The notes beneath the pieces were generated by a model. It was not told where the DNA came from and made no database searches. It saw only the letters and a program-made list of their open reading frames with translations. DNA of 64,000 nt, taken from Pseudomonas nitroreducens. GTDB taxonomy: Bacteria > Pseudomonadota > Gammaproteobacteria > Pseudomonadales > Pseudomonadaceae. The stretch is taken from assembly GCF_014204515.1 (NCBI RefSeq), contig NZ_JACHLI010000006.1, forward strand, positions 186,001 through 250,000. The letters run 5' to 3'. Positions within the stretch are counted from its first letter, which is position 1, and each line of letters begins with the position of its first letter. Shown here piece after piece: positions 16,891 to 26,392 of the stretch. The position numbers and the translations under genes are program-made.

Positions 16891-19416
16891 TCAGCCGTCC
16901 TTGCGGCCGAGCATGCCGTTGACCTTGTCGCGCAGCGCGTCGATGGAGAACGGCTTGGCGATCATCGACATGCGCGTGGCTAGTTCGCTGCCGTCGATGT
17001 GGACGATCTCGGCGAAACCGGTAGCGAACAGGATCGGCAGCTCCGGCCGGGCTTCGCGTGCGGCCACCGCCAGTTCCTCGCCGTTCATGCCCGGCAGGCC
17101 GACATCGGTGAGCAGCAGGTCGATGGCGGTTTCGCCCTGCAGGATCGGCAGCGCCTCCTCGGCGTCTTCCGCCTGCAGCACCTGGTAGCCGATCTCCTCC
17201 AGCACTTCCACGGTAAGCATGCGGACCAGGTCGTTGTCCTCGACGACGAGGACGCACAGTTGCTGGCTGGCGGGTTCGCTGGGAGTCGCAGGGGTGTCGG
17301 GGATGCTGACCACGGAGGTGCCTCTCGGAAAGTGTAGGGTGACGCAGGTGCCCTGGCCGGGCTCGCTGCGCAGGCGGATATGGCCGCCCGATTGCTTGAT
17401 GAAGCCGTAGACCATCGACAGGCCCAGGCCGCTGTTGGGGCCGATGCCCTTGGTGGTGAAGAACGGGTCGAAGACATGCGAGAGGGTCGACTCGCTCATG
17501 CCCAGGCCATCGTCCCGCAGGACCAGGGCCAGGTAGTCGCCGGCCGGTACGTCGCTGTCGCCGGCCAGTACCTCCTGGCGGCGCAGGCTGATTTCCAGGT
17601 TGCCGCCTCCGGGCATGGCATCGCGGGCGTTGTCCACCAGGTGCTGCATGACCTTGTGCAACTGGTCGCGGTCACTCAGCACGCTGTCGCTGGCTTCCAC
17701 TGCCAGGCTCAGCTGGATGCCGGGGCCGGCCCGTTCGGCGAGTTCCGCCTGCCAGCCGCGCAGCAACTGGCCGAGCTCCACCGGGTGCATGGCCAGCGCC
17801 TGGCGCCGGGCGAAGGCGAGCAGGTTATGGGTCAGTTCGGCGGCGCGCTCGGTGGCCTGGGTGGCGGCGTGCAGGATGTGGTTGAGCTCGGGCTGGGCGC
17901 TGGCCGGCGCGCGCCGGGTGATCAGGTCGAGGCTGAAACGGATGCTTGCCAGCAGGTTGTTGAAGTCATGGGCGATGCCGCCGGTAAGCTGGCCGACCGC
18001 CTCCATGCGCTGGGCGTTGGCCAGGGCCGCCTGGGCCTGCTCCAGCAGTTCGCCGGAGCGCCGCTGCTCGCTGATGTCGCGACCGCAGCCGTAGATCGCC
18101 CCGTTGTCCTCGCTGGCATGCCAGGAAATCCAGCGGTAGCTGCCGTCGGCGTGGCGCATGCGGTTCTCGAAATGCTGCAGGCGTTCGCCACGGGCCAGGC
18201 TGTTGCGCGTCTCGACACTGGGGGCGAGGTCGTCCGGGTGCACCAGGCTCTCGCTGTTGAGCCCGGCCAGCTCGGCTTCGCTCCAGCCCAGCAGGCTGGT
18301 CCATGCCGGGTTGACGCTGCGCAGCATGCCATCGTGGTCGAGCACGCAGAGCAGGTCCTGGCTCATGGCCCAGACCCGGTCGCGCTCCAGGGTGCGCTGG
18401 CGCATCTGCTCCTGCACCGCCTCGCGGGCCTTGCGCTCCTCGGCGCGCAGGGCGGCGCCGGCGAGGGCGTGGCCGAGCAGGGCGGCCAGTTCGTTGAAGA
18501 AGGCGGCGTAGCTCTCGTCCAGGCGCCGGCGCGGGCTGATGCCGAACACCGCGAGGCTGTCGGCATGGCCTTCCAGCGGGGTGGCGTAGGTGCTGTCCAG
18601 CGGCTCCGGCCAGGGCGCGAAGGCGCGGACGTGCTGGCGGCCCAGGGGTGACTGATGGGCCTGCTCCAGGCCGTTGAACAGGTGCAGCGGGTCATCCTCG
18701 GCGCGCAGCTGCGCCGGGGCGAAGCGGTCGCCGACGGCGGTGCCGCAGGCGCCGAGCAGGGCGCCGGCGTGATAGAGCAGGCAGAAAGGCACGTCGTGGC
18801 TGGCTTCGGCGAGCAGGGCGAAGGCCAGGCTGCAGATCTGCGCGCTGTCCTCGGCCTGGCCCAGGCGTTCGGCCAGGCGGGTGAGCAGGCGCTGGCGGCG
18901 CTGGCCGATGACATTGACGGTGGTTTCCACGGCGGTGTTGAACAGGCCGACCGGCTTGCTGTCCTGGCCGAAGATCGGGCTGACGTTGTAGGTGAAGTAG
19001 GCTTCCTCGACGTAGCCGAAGCGCACCATGGGCAGCAGGCGGTCTTCCTCGTGGGCGGCGACGCCGGTCTGCAGGATGCCGTTGTACATCGGGTCGATGA
19101 TCGACCAGATGTCCGACCAGGCGATGCGCGCCGGCTGGCCCAGGCAGGCGGGATGCTTGTCGCCGGGGATGACGCTCCAGGCGTCGTTGTACAGCAGGAT
19201 GAATTCCGGTCCCCAGTAGATGCACACCGGCAGCTTGGAATTGAGGCCGACCTCAAGGATGCCCTTGAGGGTGGCGGGCCACAGCTCCATGGGGCCGAGC
19301 GGGGTTGCCGCCCAGTCATGCTGGCGGATCAGCGGCGCCATGGCGCTGCTGCTGTTGAGGAATTCGCCGGCGCGCGGCGCGGGGGAGCTTGGCGTCTCCC
19401 CGGAAGAGCTTGGCAT
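16891..19416 (-). CDS. Hybrid PAS/GAF sensor histidine kinase with receiver
   Basis: An 841-residue cytoplasmic hybrid kinase. An N-terminal PAS-like domain (about 30-170) has WPATLKGILEVGLNSKLPV, typical of light- or redox-type PAS sensors in Pseudomonas. A GAF-like section (about 180-350) and a PAS domain (LCVLDHDGMLRSVNPAW) follow. Then come HisKA with GGIAHDFNNLLAS, HATPase_c (HLVDNARDAMP, GLGLSMVYG) and a receiver (LVVEDNDLVRML, LLTDVGLPGMNG). Another ATG 102 bp upstream is possible; I chose 19416 because the coding pattern fades above it. It is convergent with ercS and divergent from the next kinase. The ligand is not recognisable. Confidence 0.78.
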   Translation of the reverse strand: MPSSSGETPSSPAPRAGEFLNSSSAMAPLIRQHDWAATPLGPMELWPATLKGILEVGLNSKLPVCIYWGPEFILLYNDAWSVIPGDKHPACLGQPARIAWSDIWSIIDPMYNGILQTGVAAHEEDRLLPMVRFGYVEEAYFTYNVSPIFGQDSKPVGLFNTAVETTVNVIGQRRQRLLTRLAERLGQAEDSAQICSLAFALLAEASHDVPFCLLYHAGALLGACGTAVGDRFAPAQLRAEDDPLHLFNGLEQAHQSPLGRQHVRAFAPWPEPLDSTYATPLEGHADSLAVFGISPRRRLDESYAAFFNELAALLGHALAGAALRAEERKAREAVQEQMRQRTLERDRVWAMSQDLLCVLDHDGMLRSVNPAWTSLLGWSEAELAGLNSESLVHPDDLAPSVETRNSLARGERLQHFENRMRHADGSYRWISWHASEDNGAIYGCGRDISEQRRSGELLEQAQAALANAQRMEAVGQLTGGIAHDFNNLLASIRFSLDLITRRAPASAQPELNHILHAATQATERAAELTHNLLAFARRQALAMHPVELGQLLRGWQAELAERAGPGIQLSLAVEASDSVLSDRDQLHKVMQHLVDNARDAMPGGGNLEISLRRQEVLAGDSDVPAGDYLALVLRDDGLGMSESTLSHVFDPFFTTKGIGPNSGLGLSMVYGFIKQSGGHIRLRSEPGQGTCVTLHFPRGTSVVSIPDTPATPSEPASQQLCVLVVEDNDLVRMLTVEVLEEIGYQVLQAEDAEEALPILQGETAIDLLLTDVGLPGMNGEELAVAAREARPELPILFATGFAEIVHIDGSELATRMSMIAKPFSIDALRDKVNGMLGRKDG

Positions 19417-19715
19417 CGAGCGGGCCCTGCGTCTGATCCTTCGTACAGTGTCGTGTATTACTTCCTTATCAGTCGTTGGAAGCGCCCGACGGAAGATAAT
19501 TCCACTTTTCTCTGCCATTTCCCGCGAAAAGATCGAACGGCCCGCAAGAGCACGTGTCAATTCGCCAGCTGATGTGTAGCCTACAATGCTTCGCGCTATT
19601 ATTTCCGCAGTTTTAAGAACGTTCTTACAATAACTTCAAACACTTACCTGACATTCGCCGCTGTTTCACTCAGCGATCGTTTTGCCCAGGAAGCCCCAGC
19701 CTGCAGGGAACATCG

Positions 19716-22700
19716 ATGAAAGAGAGAGCCGCCGCCGACGAAAGCGCGTTTCGCAAGATTCTCGCGCGCAACATGGCGCTGCCGCTGGGGATCTGCCTGC
19801 TGGGGGCGGTGCTGTTCGTCGGGCTGATTCTCTACATGCTCGATGTGCTGGGCTGGGTGGAGCACACCGACCGGGTGATCTCCAGCGCCAACGAGATGCA
19901 GCGCCTGAGCGTGGACCAGGAAAGCGGCCTGCGCGGCTTCCTGATCACCGGCGATCCGCGCTTCCTCGAACCGCTGGAGCAGGCGCGGCCGCGGATCAAC
20001 TCCGGCCTAGAAGAGCCTCGCCGAGCTGGTCGCCGACAATCCGCCGCAGGTCGAGCGGGTGCAGCGCCTGGGCGCCATGCAGGACGAATGGATGACCTTC
20101 GCCCAGGAGATGATCCAGCAGCGCCGCGACGGCCAGGACGTCAGCGACGCGGTCAAGGCCGGGCGCGGCAAGAGCATGATGGACGCGATCCGCGCCCAGT
20201 ACTCCTCGATGATCAACACCGAGCAGCAGCTGCGCCACGACCGCAACCAGTTCGCTTCCAGCCTGTCCACCGGGGTGGTCATCCTCTACCTGGTGTTCAG
20301 CGTGGTGGTCGGCACGTTGCTGGCCTATTTCGGCCGGCGCCAGTTGGTCGGGCTGTCCGATTCCTATGGCGAGGCGCTGCGCAAGCAGGTGCTGCACAAC
20401 GAGGCCCTGCAGCGTCAGGCCTGGCTGCGTGACGGCTAGACGCGCCTGGGCGAGCAGCTGATCGGCCAGCAGTCGTTGCCAGCTCTGGGGCGCAACCTGA
20501 TGGATTTCCTCGGCGAATTCGTCGCCTCGCCGGTGGGCGCCCTCTACGTGCGTGACGACCGTGGCGGCCTGCGCCTGTCCGGCACCTTCGGTTTCGCCGC
20601 CGATGCCCTGGGCGAGGACTATTTCGCCCCGGACGAGAGCCTCATCGCCCAGGCCGCGCGCCAGCGCAAGCTGCGGGTGGTGGAGGGGCTGCCGGCGGAC
20701 TACCTGAAGGTCAACTCGGCGCTGGGCAATGGCCAGCCGGTGAGCGTGGCCCTGCTGCCGCTGCTCAACGACGGCGGGGTGATCGGTGTGCTCGAACTGG
20801 GCTTCCTGCGCCAGCTGGAGGAGCGCGACCAGGCGTTCCTGCAGAACGTCGCCGAGAACCTCGGCAGCGCCATCGCTTCGGCCCTGCATCGCCAGCGCCT
20901 GCAGGACCTGCTGGCGGAAACCCAGCAGCTCAACGAAGAGCTGCAGGTGCAGCAGGAAGAACTGAAGACCGCCAACGAGGAGCTGGAGGAACAGTCCCGC
21001 GTCCTCAAGGAGTCCCAGGCGCACCTGGAGGCCCAGCAGGCGGAGCTGGAACAGACCAACGAGCGCCTGGCCGAGCAGACCCAGGAGCTGGCCGCCCAGC
21101 GCGACGATCTCGACGGCAAGAACACCGAGCTGAACCAGGCGCGGGTGGACCTGCAGGGCCGCGCCGACGAGCTGCAGCGCGCCAGCCGCTACAAGTCCGA
21201 ATTCCTCGCCAACATGTCCCACGAGCTGCGCACGCCGCTCAACAGCTCGCTGATCCTGGCGCGCCTGCTGGCGGACAACGAGCAGGGCAACCTCGACGAT
21301 GAGCAGGTGAAGTTCGCCGAGTCGATCTATTCCGCCGGCAACGACCTGCTCAACCTGATCAACGACATCCTCGACATCTCCAAGGTGGAAGCCGGCAAGC
21401 TCGAAGTGCGCCCGGAGAACGCCAGCGTGCGGCGCCTGGTCGAGGCCGTGGAAGGGCTGTTCCGCCCGCAGGCCGACGACAAGGGCCTGCGCTTCGTCGT
21501 CGAAGTGGCGGACGACGCGCCGGTCACCCTGTTCAGCGATCGCCAGCGGGTGGAGCAGATCCTCAAGAACCTGCTGTCCAACGCCTTCAAGTTCACCGAT
21601 GTCGGCGAAGTCGCGCTGCGCGTCAGTGCCGCTCCTGAGGGCCTGCGCTTCGACGTGCGCGACAGCGGCATCGGCATCGCCGAAGACCAGCTGGCGCGCA
21701 TCTTCGAGGCCTTCCAGCAGGCCGACGGCGCAACCAATCGGCGCTACGGCGGCACCGGCCTGGGCCTGTCGATTTCCCGCGATCTCGCCCACCTGCTGGG
21801 CGGCAGCATCATCGTCAGCAGCCAGCCGGGCCAGGGCAGCGTGTTCAGCCTGCTGCTGCCGCTGAACTACCAGGCGCCCGCGGCGCCGGTATCCGGCCCC
21901 GCGCAAGTGGCCAGCGCGCCGCTGCCGGTGGCCGCGCTCGCGCCGTTGCCGGCATTGCCGCCCGTGCTGCGTGCGCCGGCCGCCGCGGCCTTCGCCGACG
22001 ACCGCGAGCAGCTCAATGCCGGCCAGCGTTGTGTGCTGGTGGTGGAGGATGAACCCAAGTTCGCCCGCATCCTCTATGACCTGGCCCGCGAGCTGGGCTA
22101 CCGCTGCCTGGTGGCGATGGGCGCCGAGGAAGGCCTGCGCCTGGCCGACGAGCACGGCCCCGACGCGATCCTGCTGGACATGCACCTGCCCGACGAATCC
22201 GGCCTCGCCGTGCTGCAGCGCCTGAAGGCCAATCCGCGTACCCGTCACGTACCGGTGCATGTGGTATCGGTGGAGGATCGCAGCGAAGCGGCCTTGCACC
22301 TGGGCGCCATCGGCTATGCGCTCAAACCCACCAGCCGCGAGCAGCTGCGCGAGGTGTTCGGCAAGCTGGAGGCCAAGCTGACCCAGGAGGTCAAGCGCAT
22401 CCTGCTGGTGGAGGACGACCCGCTGCAGCGCGACAGCGTCGCGCGCCTGATTGGCGACGACGACATCGAGATCACCGCGGTAGAGCAGGGCGAACAGGCC
22501 CTGGACCTGCTGCGCAAGAACATCTACGACTGCATGATCATCGACCTCAAGCTGCCGGACATGCAGGGCAACGAGCTGCTGCGGCGCATGGGCGAGGAAG
22601 ACATCTGCTCGTTCCCGCCGGTGATCGTCTACACCGGGCGCAACCTGACCCGCGACGAGGAAGCCGAGCTGCTCAAGTACTCGCGCTCGATCATCATCAA

Positions 22701-23208
22701 GGGTGCGCGCTCGCCGGAGCGCCTGCTGGACGAGGTGACGCTGTTCCTGCACAAGGTCGAGTCGCAGCTCTCCAGCGAACGCCAGCGCATGCTGCGCACC
22801 TCGCGCAACCGCGACCGGGCCTTCGAGGAACGGCGCATCCTGCTGGTGGACGACGACGTGCGCAACATCTTCGCCCTCACCAGCGCCCTGGAGCACAAGG
22901 GCGCCAGGGTGGAAGTGGCACGCAACGGCCGCGAGGCCATCGAGAAGCTCGGCGCGGTGGGCGACATCGACCTGGTGCTGATGGACGTGATGATGCCGGA
23001 GATGGATGGCTACGAGGCGACCCGGCTGATCCGCCAGGACGCGCGCTGGAAGAAGCTGCCGATCCTCGCGGTGACCGCCAAGGCGATGAAGGACGACCAC
23101 GAACTGTGCCTGCGCGCCGGCGCCAACGACTACCTGGCCAAGCCCATCGACCTGGACCGCCTGTTCTCCCTGATCCGTGTATGGCTACCCAAGCTGGAGC
23201 GCATCTGA
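19716..23208 (+). pseudogene. CHASE3-type hybrid histidine kinase, disrupted by frameshift and stop
   Basis: Read through its two lesions this is a protein of about 1160 residues. It has a first membrane helix (LPLGICLLGAVLFVGLILYM), a CHASE3-like sensor, a second helix (GVVILYLVFSVVVGTLLAYF), a GAF domain, a long E/Q coiled coil, HisKA (NMSHELRTPLN), HATPase_c and three receivers (LVVEDEPK, LLVEDDPL, LLVDDDVR). The coding frame shifts near 20008-20016, where one extra base fits. A TAG at 20437-20439 then interrupts the same frame that continues to 23208, where CAG would read DGQTRLGE. From 20476 the rest is open. Either the gene is dead, or the two lesions are sequencing errors. CheR, CheB and a receiver-kinase follow in tight overlap. 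Confidence 0.8.
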
Positions 23209-23209
23209 C

Positions 23210-24028
23210 ATGCCCGAACGCAGCCAGGACATCGAGCTGCGCCTCCTCATCGAGGCGATCTACCTGAAGTACAGCTACGACTTCCGCGACTACTCCGGCA
23301 CCTCGCTGAAGCGTCGCGTGCTGCACGCCACCAAGCTGTTCGAGTGCAACACCATCTCGGCCCTGCAGGAGCGCATCCTGCACGACCCGCACGCCTTCCA
23401 CGAACTGCTGCAGTACCTCACCATCTCGGTGAGCGAGATGTTCCGCGACCCCAGCTACTTCCTCTCGCTGCGCCAGGAAGTGATCCCGGTGCTGCGCACC
23501 TATCCGTCGCTGCGCCTCTGGGTGGCCGGCTGCAGCACCGGCGAGGAGGTGCACTCGCTGGCCATTCTGCTGCACGAGGAAGGCCTGCTCGAACGCACCC
23601 TGATCTACGCCACCGACATCAACCCGCGCTCGCTGGAGCAGGCGCGGCGCGGCATCTACGCGGTGGAGGACCTGGCCCAGGCCAGTGACAACTACCGAGC
23701 CGCCGGCGGCAAGGGCTCGCTTTCGGACTACTACACCGCCGCCTACGACGGCGCGCTGTTCGACAAGATGCTGCGTGCCAACGTGACCTTCGCCGACCAC
23801 AGCCTGGCCACTGACAGCGTGTTCTCCGAGACGCACCTGGTGTCGTGCCGTAACGTGCTGATCTACTTCAACCGCCAGCTGCAGAACCGCGCCATCGGGC
23901 TGTTCCACGAGTCGCTGTGCCACCGCGGCTTCCTCGGCCTGGGCAGCAAGGAAAGCCTGGATTTCACCGACTTCGCCGGCGAGTTCGAGGTGGTCAACCG
24001 CCGCGAGCGGGTGTTCCGCAAGCGATGA
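23210..24028 (+). CDS. CheR-type protein methyltransferase
   Basis: A 272-residue S-adenosylmethionine-dependent methyltransferase of the CheR family. The N-terminal helical part (about 1-75) holds the pattern YGFDFRDYS-like (YSYDFRDYS). The SAM-binding part has WVAGCSTGEE, YATDINPRSLEQARRGIY and LVSCRNVLIYF. It starts one base after the kinase stop. Its own stop overlaps cheB by 4 nt. No chemoreceptor gene is nearby. This arrangement of hybrid kinase, CheR, CheB and receiver-kinase is a known non-chemotaxis cluster in pseudomonads; what is methylated is unknown. Confidence 0.88.
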   Translation: MPERSQDIELRLLIEAIYLKYSYDFRDYSGTSLKRRVLHATKLFECNTISALQERILHDPHAFHELLQYLTISVSEMFRDPSYFLSLRQEVIPVLRTYPSLRLWVAGCSTGEEVHSLAILLHEEGLLERTLIYATDINPRSLEQARRGIYAVEDLAQASDNYRAAGGKGSLSDYYTAAYDGALFDKMLRANVTFADHSLATDSVFSETHLVSCRNVLIYFNRQLQNRAIGLFHESLCHRGFLGLGSKESLDFTDFAGEFEVVNRRERVFRKR

Positions 24029-24624
24029 ACGCGCCTCGCAGGGTCCGGGCCGTGGTCATCGGCGCCTCCGCAGGCGGCGTCGATGCGCTGTTCCAACTTT
24101 TCGACGGGTTGCCGGCGGACTTCCGTCTGCCCATGGTGGCGGTGCTGCACCTGCCGGAGAGCCACGAGAGCCAGTTGGTGGAGCTGTTCGCCCGACGCCT
24201 GGCGATCCCGGTGCAGGAGGCGCGCGACAAGGCGCCGGTCGAGGCGGGCACGCTGTACTTCGCCGCCGCCGGCTATCACCTGTCCATCGAGCACGACCAC
24301 AGCTTTGCCCTGAGCCGCGAGGCGCCGCGGAACTTCTCCCGGCCGTCGATCGATTTTCTCTTCGACTCGGCGGCGGATGCCTACCGTGACGCCCTGGCCG
24401 GCATTCTCCTGACCGGCGCCAACCAGGACGGCGCCGAAGGGCTGGCGCACATCCACCGCGAAGGCGGACTGACCATCGTCCAGGACCCGGCGCAAGCCGC
24501 CGTGGCCACCATGCCGGAGGCAGCCATCGCACTGCATGCCCCGGACCATATTCTTCCCCTGCGCGAGATCAACGCGCTGCTGGCCCGACTGGGCGCACAT
24601 CTGGATTCCAACAATGCTAAGTGA
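24025..24624 (+). CDS. Stand-alone CheB methylesterase domain
   Basis: A 199-residue protein consisting only of the CheB catalytic domain: IGASAGG (nucleophile serine near residue 15), LHLPESHES with the histidine, and the aspartate in LLTGANQDGAEG. The N-terminal receiver that regulates ordinary CheB is absent, so control must come from another protein, perhaps the receivers in the neighbouring kinases. It is coupled to CheR by an ATGA overlap and to the next gene by an 11-nt overlap. Confidence 0.88.
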   Translation: MNAPRRVRAVVIGASAGGVDALFQLFDGLPADFRLPMVAVLHLPESHESQLVELFARRLAIPVQEARDKAPVEAGTLYFAAAGYHLSIEHDHSFALSREAPRNFSRPSIDFLFDSAADAYRDALAGILLTGANQDGAEGLAHIHREGGLTIVQDPAQAAVATMPEAAIALHAPDHILPLREINALLARLGAHLDSNNAK

Positions 24625-25798
24625 CCAGGGAAGCAAGCTGCTGATCGTCGACGACCTGCCGGAGAACCTGCTGGCGCTGGAGGCGTTGATCAAGGGCGAG
24701 GGCCGCGAGGTGTTCCAGGCCTCCTCGGCGGACGAGGCGCTGTCGTTGCTGCTGGAGCACGAGTTCGCCCTGGCCATCCTCGACGTGCAGATGCCCGGCA
24801 TGGACGGTTTCGCCCTGGCCGAGCTGATGCGCGGCACCGAGCGCACCAAGAACATCCCCATCGTCTTCGTCACCGCCGCCGGGCGCGAGCTGAACTATGC
24901 GTTCAAGGGCTACGAGAGCGGCGCCGTGGACTTTCTCTACAAGCCGCTGGACAACCAGGCGGTGCGCAGCAAGGTCAGCGTCTTCGTCGACCTGTATCGC
25001 CAGCGCAAGGTCCTGGCGCGCCAGCTGGAGGCCCTGGAGCGGGCGCGTGCCGAGCAGGACGCGCTGCTCGCCGAGCTGCGCGAGACCCAGGTGGAGCTGC
25101 AGCGTGCGGTGAAGATGCGCGATGACTTCATGTCCATCGTCTCCCACGAACTGCGTACCCCGCTCAACGGCCTGATGCTCGATACCCAGCTGCGCCGCCT
25201 GTACCTGGCCAAGGGCAAGCTGGAGCACTTCGCCGAAGAGCGCCTGGACGTGCTGTTCGAGCGTGACGAACGACAGCTGGGCGGCCTCAATCGACTGATC
25301 GAGGACATGCTCGACGTGTCGCGCATCCGCACCGGCAAGCTGTCGATCCGCCCGGAGCCGGCCAACCTCGCCGACATCGCCCGGCGCGTGCTGGGCAACT
25401 TCGCCGTGCAGGCCCAGGCCGCCGGCTGCGAGCTGGGCCTGGAGGCGCCGGAGCAGGTGGCCGGGGTGTGGGATGCGTATCGCGTCGAGCAGGTGATCAG
25501 CAACCTGGTCAGCAATGCCCTGCGTTATGGGCCGGGACGTCCGGTGCAGGTGCGCGTGGCGGAACAGGATGGCCAGGCGCTGCTGTGCGTGCGCGACCAC
25601 GGCGACGGAATCAGCGCCGAGGAACAGCGGCGCATCTTCCAGCAGTTCGAACGCGGCGCCGGCGCGGCGCGCGTGGCAGGGTTGGGGCTGGGGCTGTACA
25701 TCTCCGAACAGATCATCCAGGCCCACGGCGGGCGCATCCTGGTGCGCAGCGAGCCGGGGCAGGGCGCGGAGTTCTGCATCTACCTGCCGCTGGACTGA
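24614..25798 (+). CDS. Response regulator-histidine kinase hybrid
   Basis: A 394-residue protein with an N-terminal receiver (LLIVDDLPENL, LAILDVQMPGMDG with the phospho-acceptor near residue 58, and VDFLYKPLD). A coiled-coil linker (about 130-165) follows, then HisKA (SIVSHELRTPLNGL) and HATPase_c (NLVSNALRYG, DHGDGIS, GLGLGLYIS). No membrane segment is seen. It begins inside the end of cheB, so it belongs to the same transcription unit. A receiver placed before a kinase suggests that it relays the signal of the upstream hybrid kinase. Confidence 0.87.
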   Translation: MLSDQGSKLLIVDDLPENLLALEALIKGEGREVFQASSADEALSLLLEHEFALAILDVQMPGMDGFALAELMRGTERTKNIPIVFVTAAGRELNYAFKGYESGAVDFLYKPLDNQAVRSKVSVFVDLYRQRKVLARQLEALERARAEQDALLAELRETQVELQRAVKMRDDFMSIVSHELRTPLNGLMLDTQLRRLYLAKGKLEHFAEERLDVLFERDERQLGGLNRLIEDMLDVSRIRTGKLSIRPEPANLADIARRVLGNFAVQAQAAGCELGLEAPEQVAGVWDAYRVEQVISNLVSNALRYGPGRPVQVRVAEQDGQALLCVRDHGDGISAEEQRRIFQQFERGAGAARVAGLGLGLYISEQIIQAHGGRILVRSEPGQGAEFCIYLPLD

Positions 25799-25878
25799 TT
25801 GGCTGCTGCAGGTTGGCAGCGGAGTATCCACGTACGTAGGGGCAATTGTCTTCGTTCCGGAAATCTGTGCCTGGGTTT

Positions 25879-25996
25879 CCCTCTCCCTAACCCTCTCCCT
25901 GAAGGGAGAGGGGACCGTTCGGTGAAGGCGGAAACATTAGCGTCAGCTGGCACGGACAGCTCCCTCTCCCTTCAGGGAGAGGGCGGGGGAGAGGGA
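25879..25996. repeat. CCCTCTCCC inverted-repeat element, copy 2
   Basis: It starts CCCTCTCCCTAACCCTCTCC and ends with GGAGAGGGCGGGGGAGAGGG. Homology with the copy at 41207 extends outward on the left: both have TCTTCGTTCCGGAAATCTGT just before the element. The mobile or duplicated unit is therefore longer than the inverted repeat itself. Confidence 0.8.
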
Positions 25997-26019
25997 AGGC
26001 GCTGGCGCGGTATTCAGGC

Positions 26020-26111
26020 AGGAGCGGACTTCGTCCGCGATAGCTGATCCGCGGCTCCGTGCCCAGGCTTGGCGCGTGAATGGGCCGATCGCGGACGAAG
26101 TCCGCTCCTAC
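26020..26111. repeat. REP pair (inverted)
   Basis: AGGAGCGGACTTCGTCCGCG on the left faces CGCGGACGAAGTCCGCTCCT on the right across about 45 nt. It is the TTCG-core version of the REP found elsewhere in the window. Confidence 0.85.
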
Positions 26112-26392
26112 GCTGATGGCACCACCTGCTGGCGGGTTGCACCTTTTCCATCCCTGGCACGAACACTGCTTTCTTCCTGCCGTCCGGCCAGCCCCTGCGG
26201 GTTGCAGCCGGGCGCGCCGCTGGCCGTGCTCCGTTTGGTAGCGCTAGGTGTGGGAAATGTCACCGGTTGCACCGGATTCGCGCGTACGACCAAAGGCTTG
26301 TTCTTATAGGGTTGCACCTGGTTGCGCCTTGCGATTCGGCGGTATAACCTTTCGCCGTTTTTCAGGCACACCTTCTAACAACAGGAAGCCCC

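Larger units (their letters stand above)
25799..26392. other. Intergenic region upstream of putA
   Basis: No gene is supported in these 594 bases. The region holds a CCCTCTCCC inverted-repeat element (25879-25996), an inverted REP pair (26020-26111) and, after 26112, about 280 bases that must include the putA promoter and PutA operators. GGTTGCACC occurs twice (from about 26261 and 26311) and gGTTGCACC-like once more near 26137; these are possible operator elements, not proven. Confidence 0.6.
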
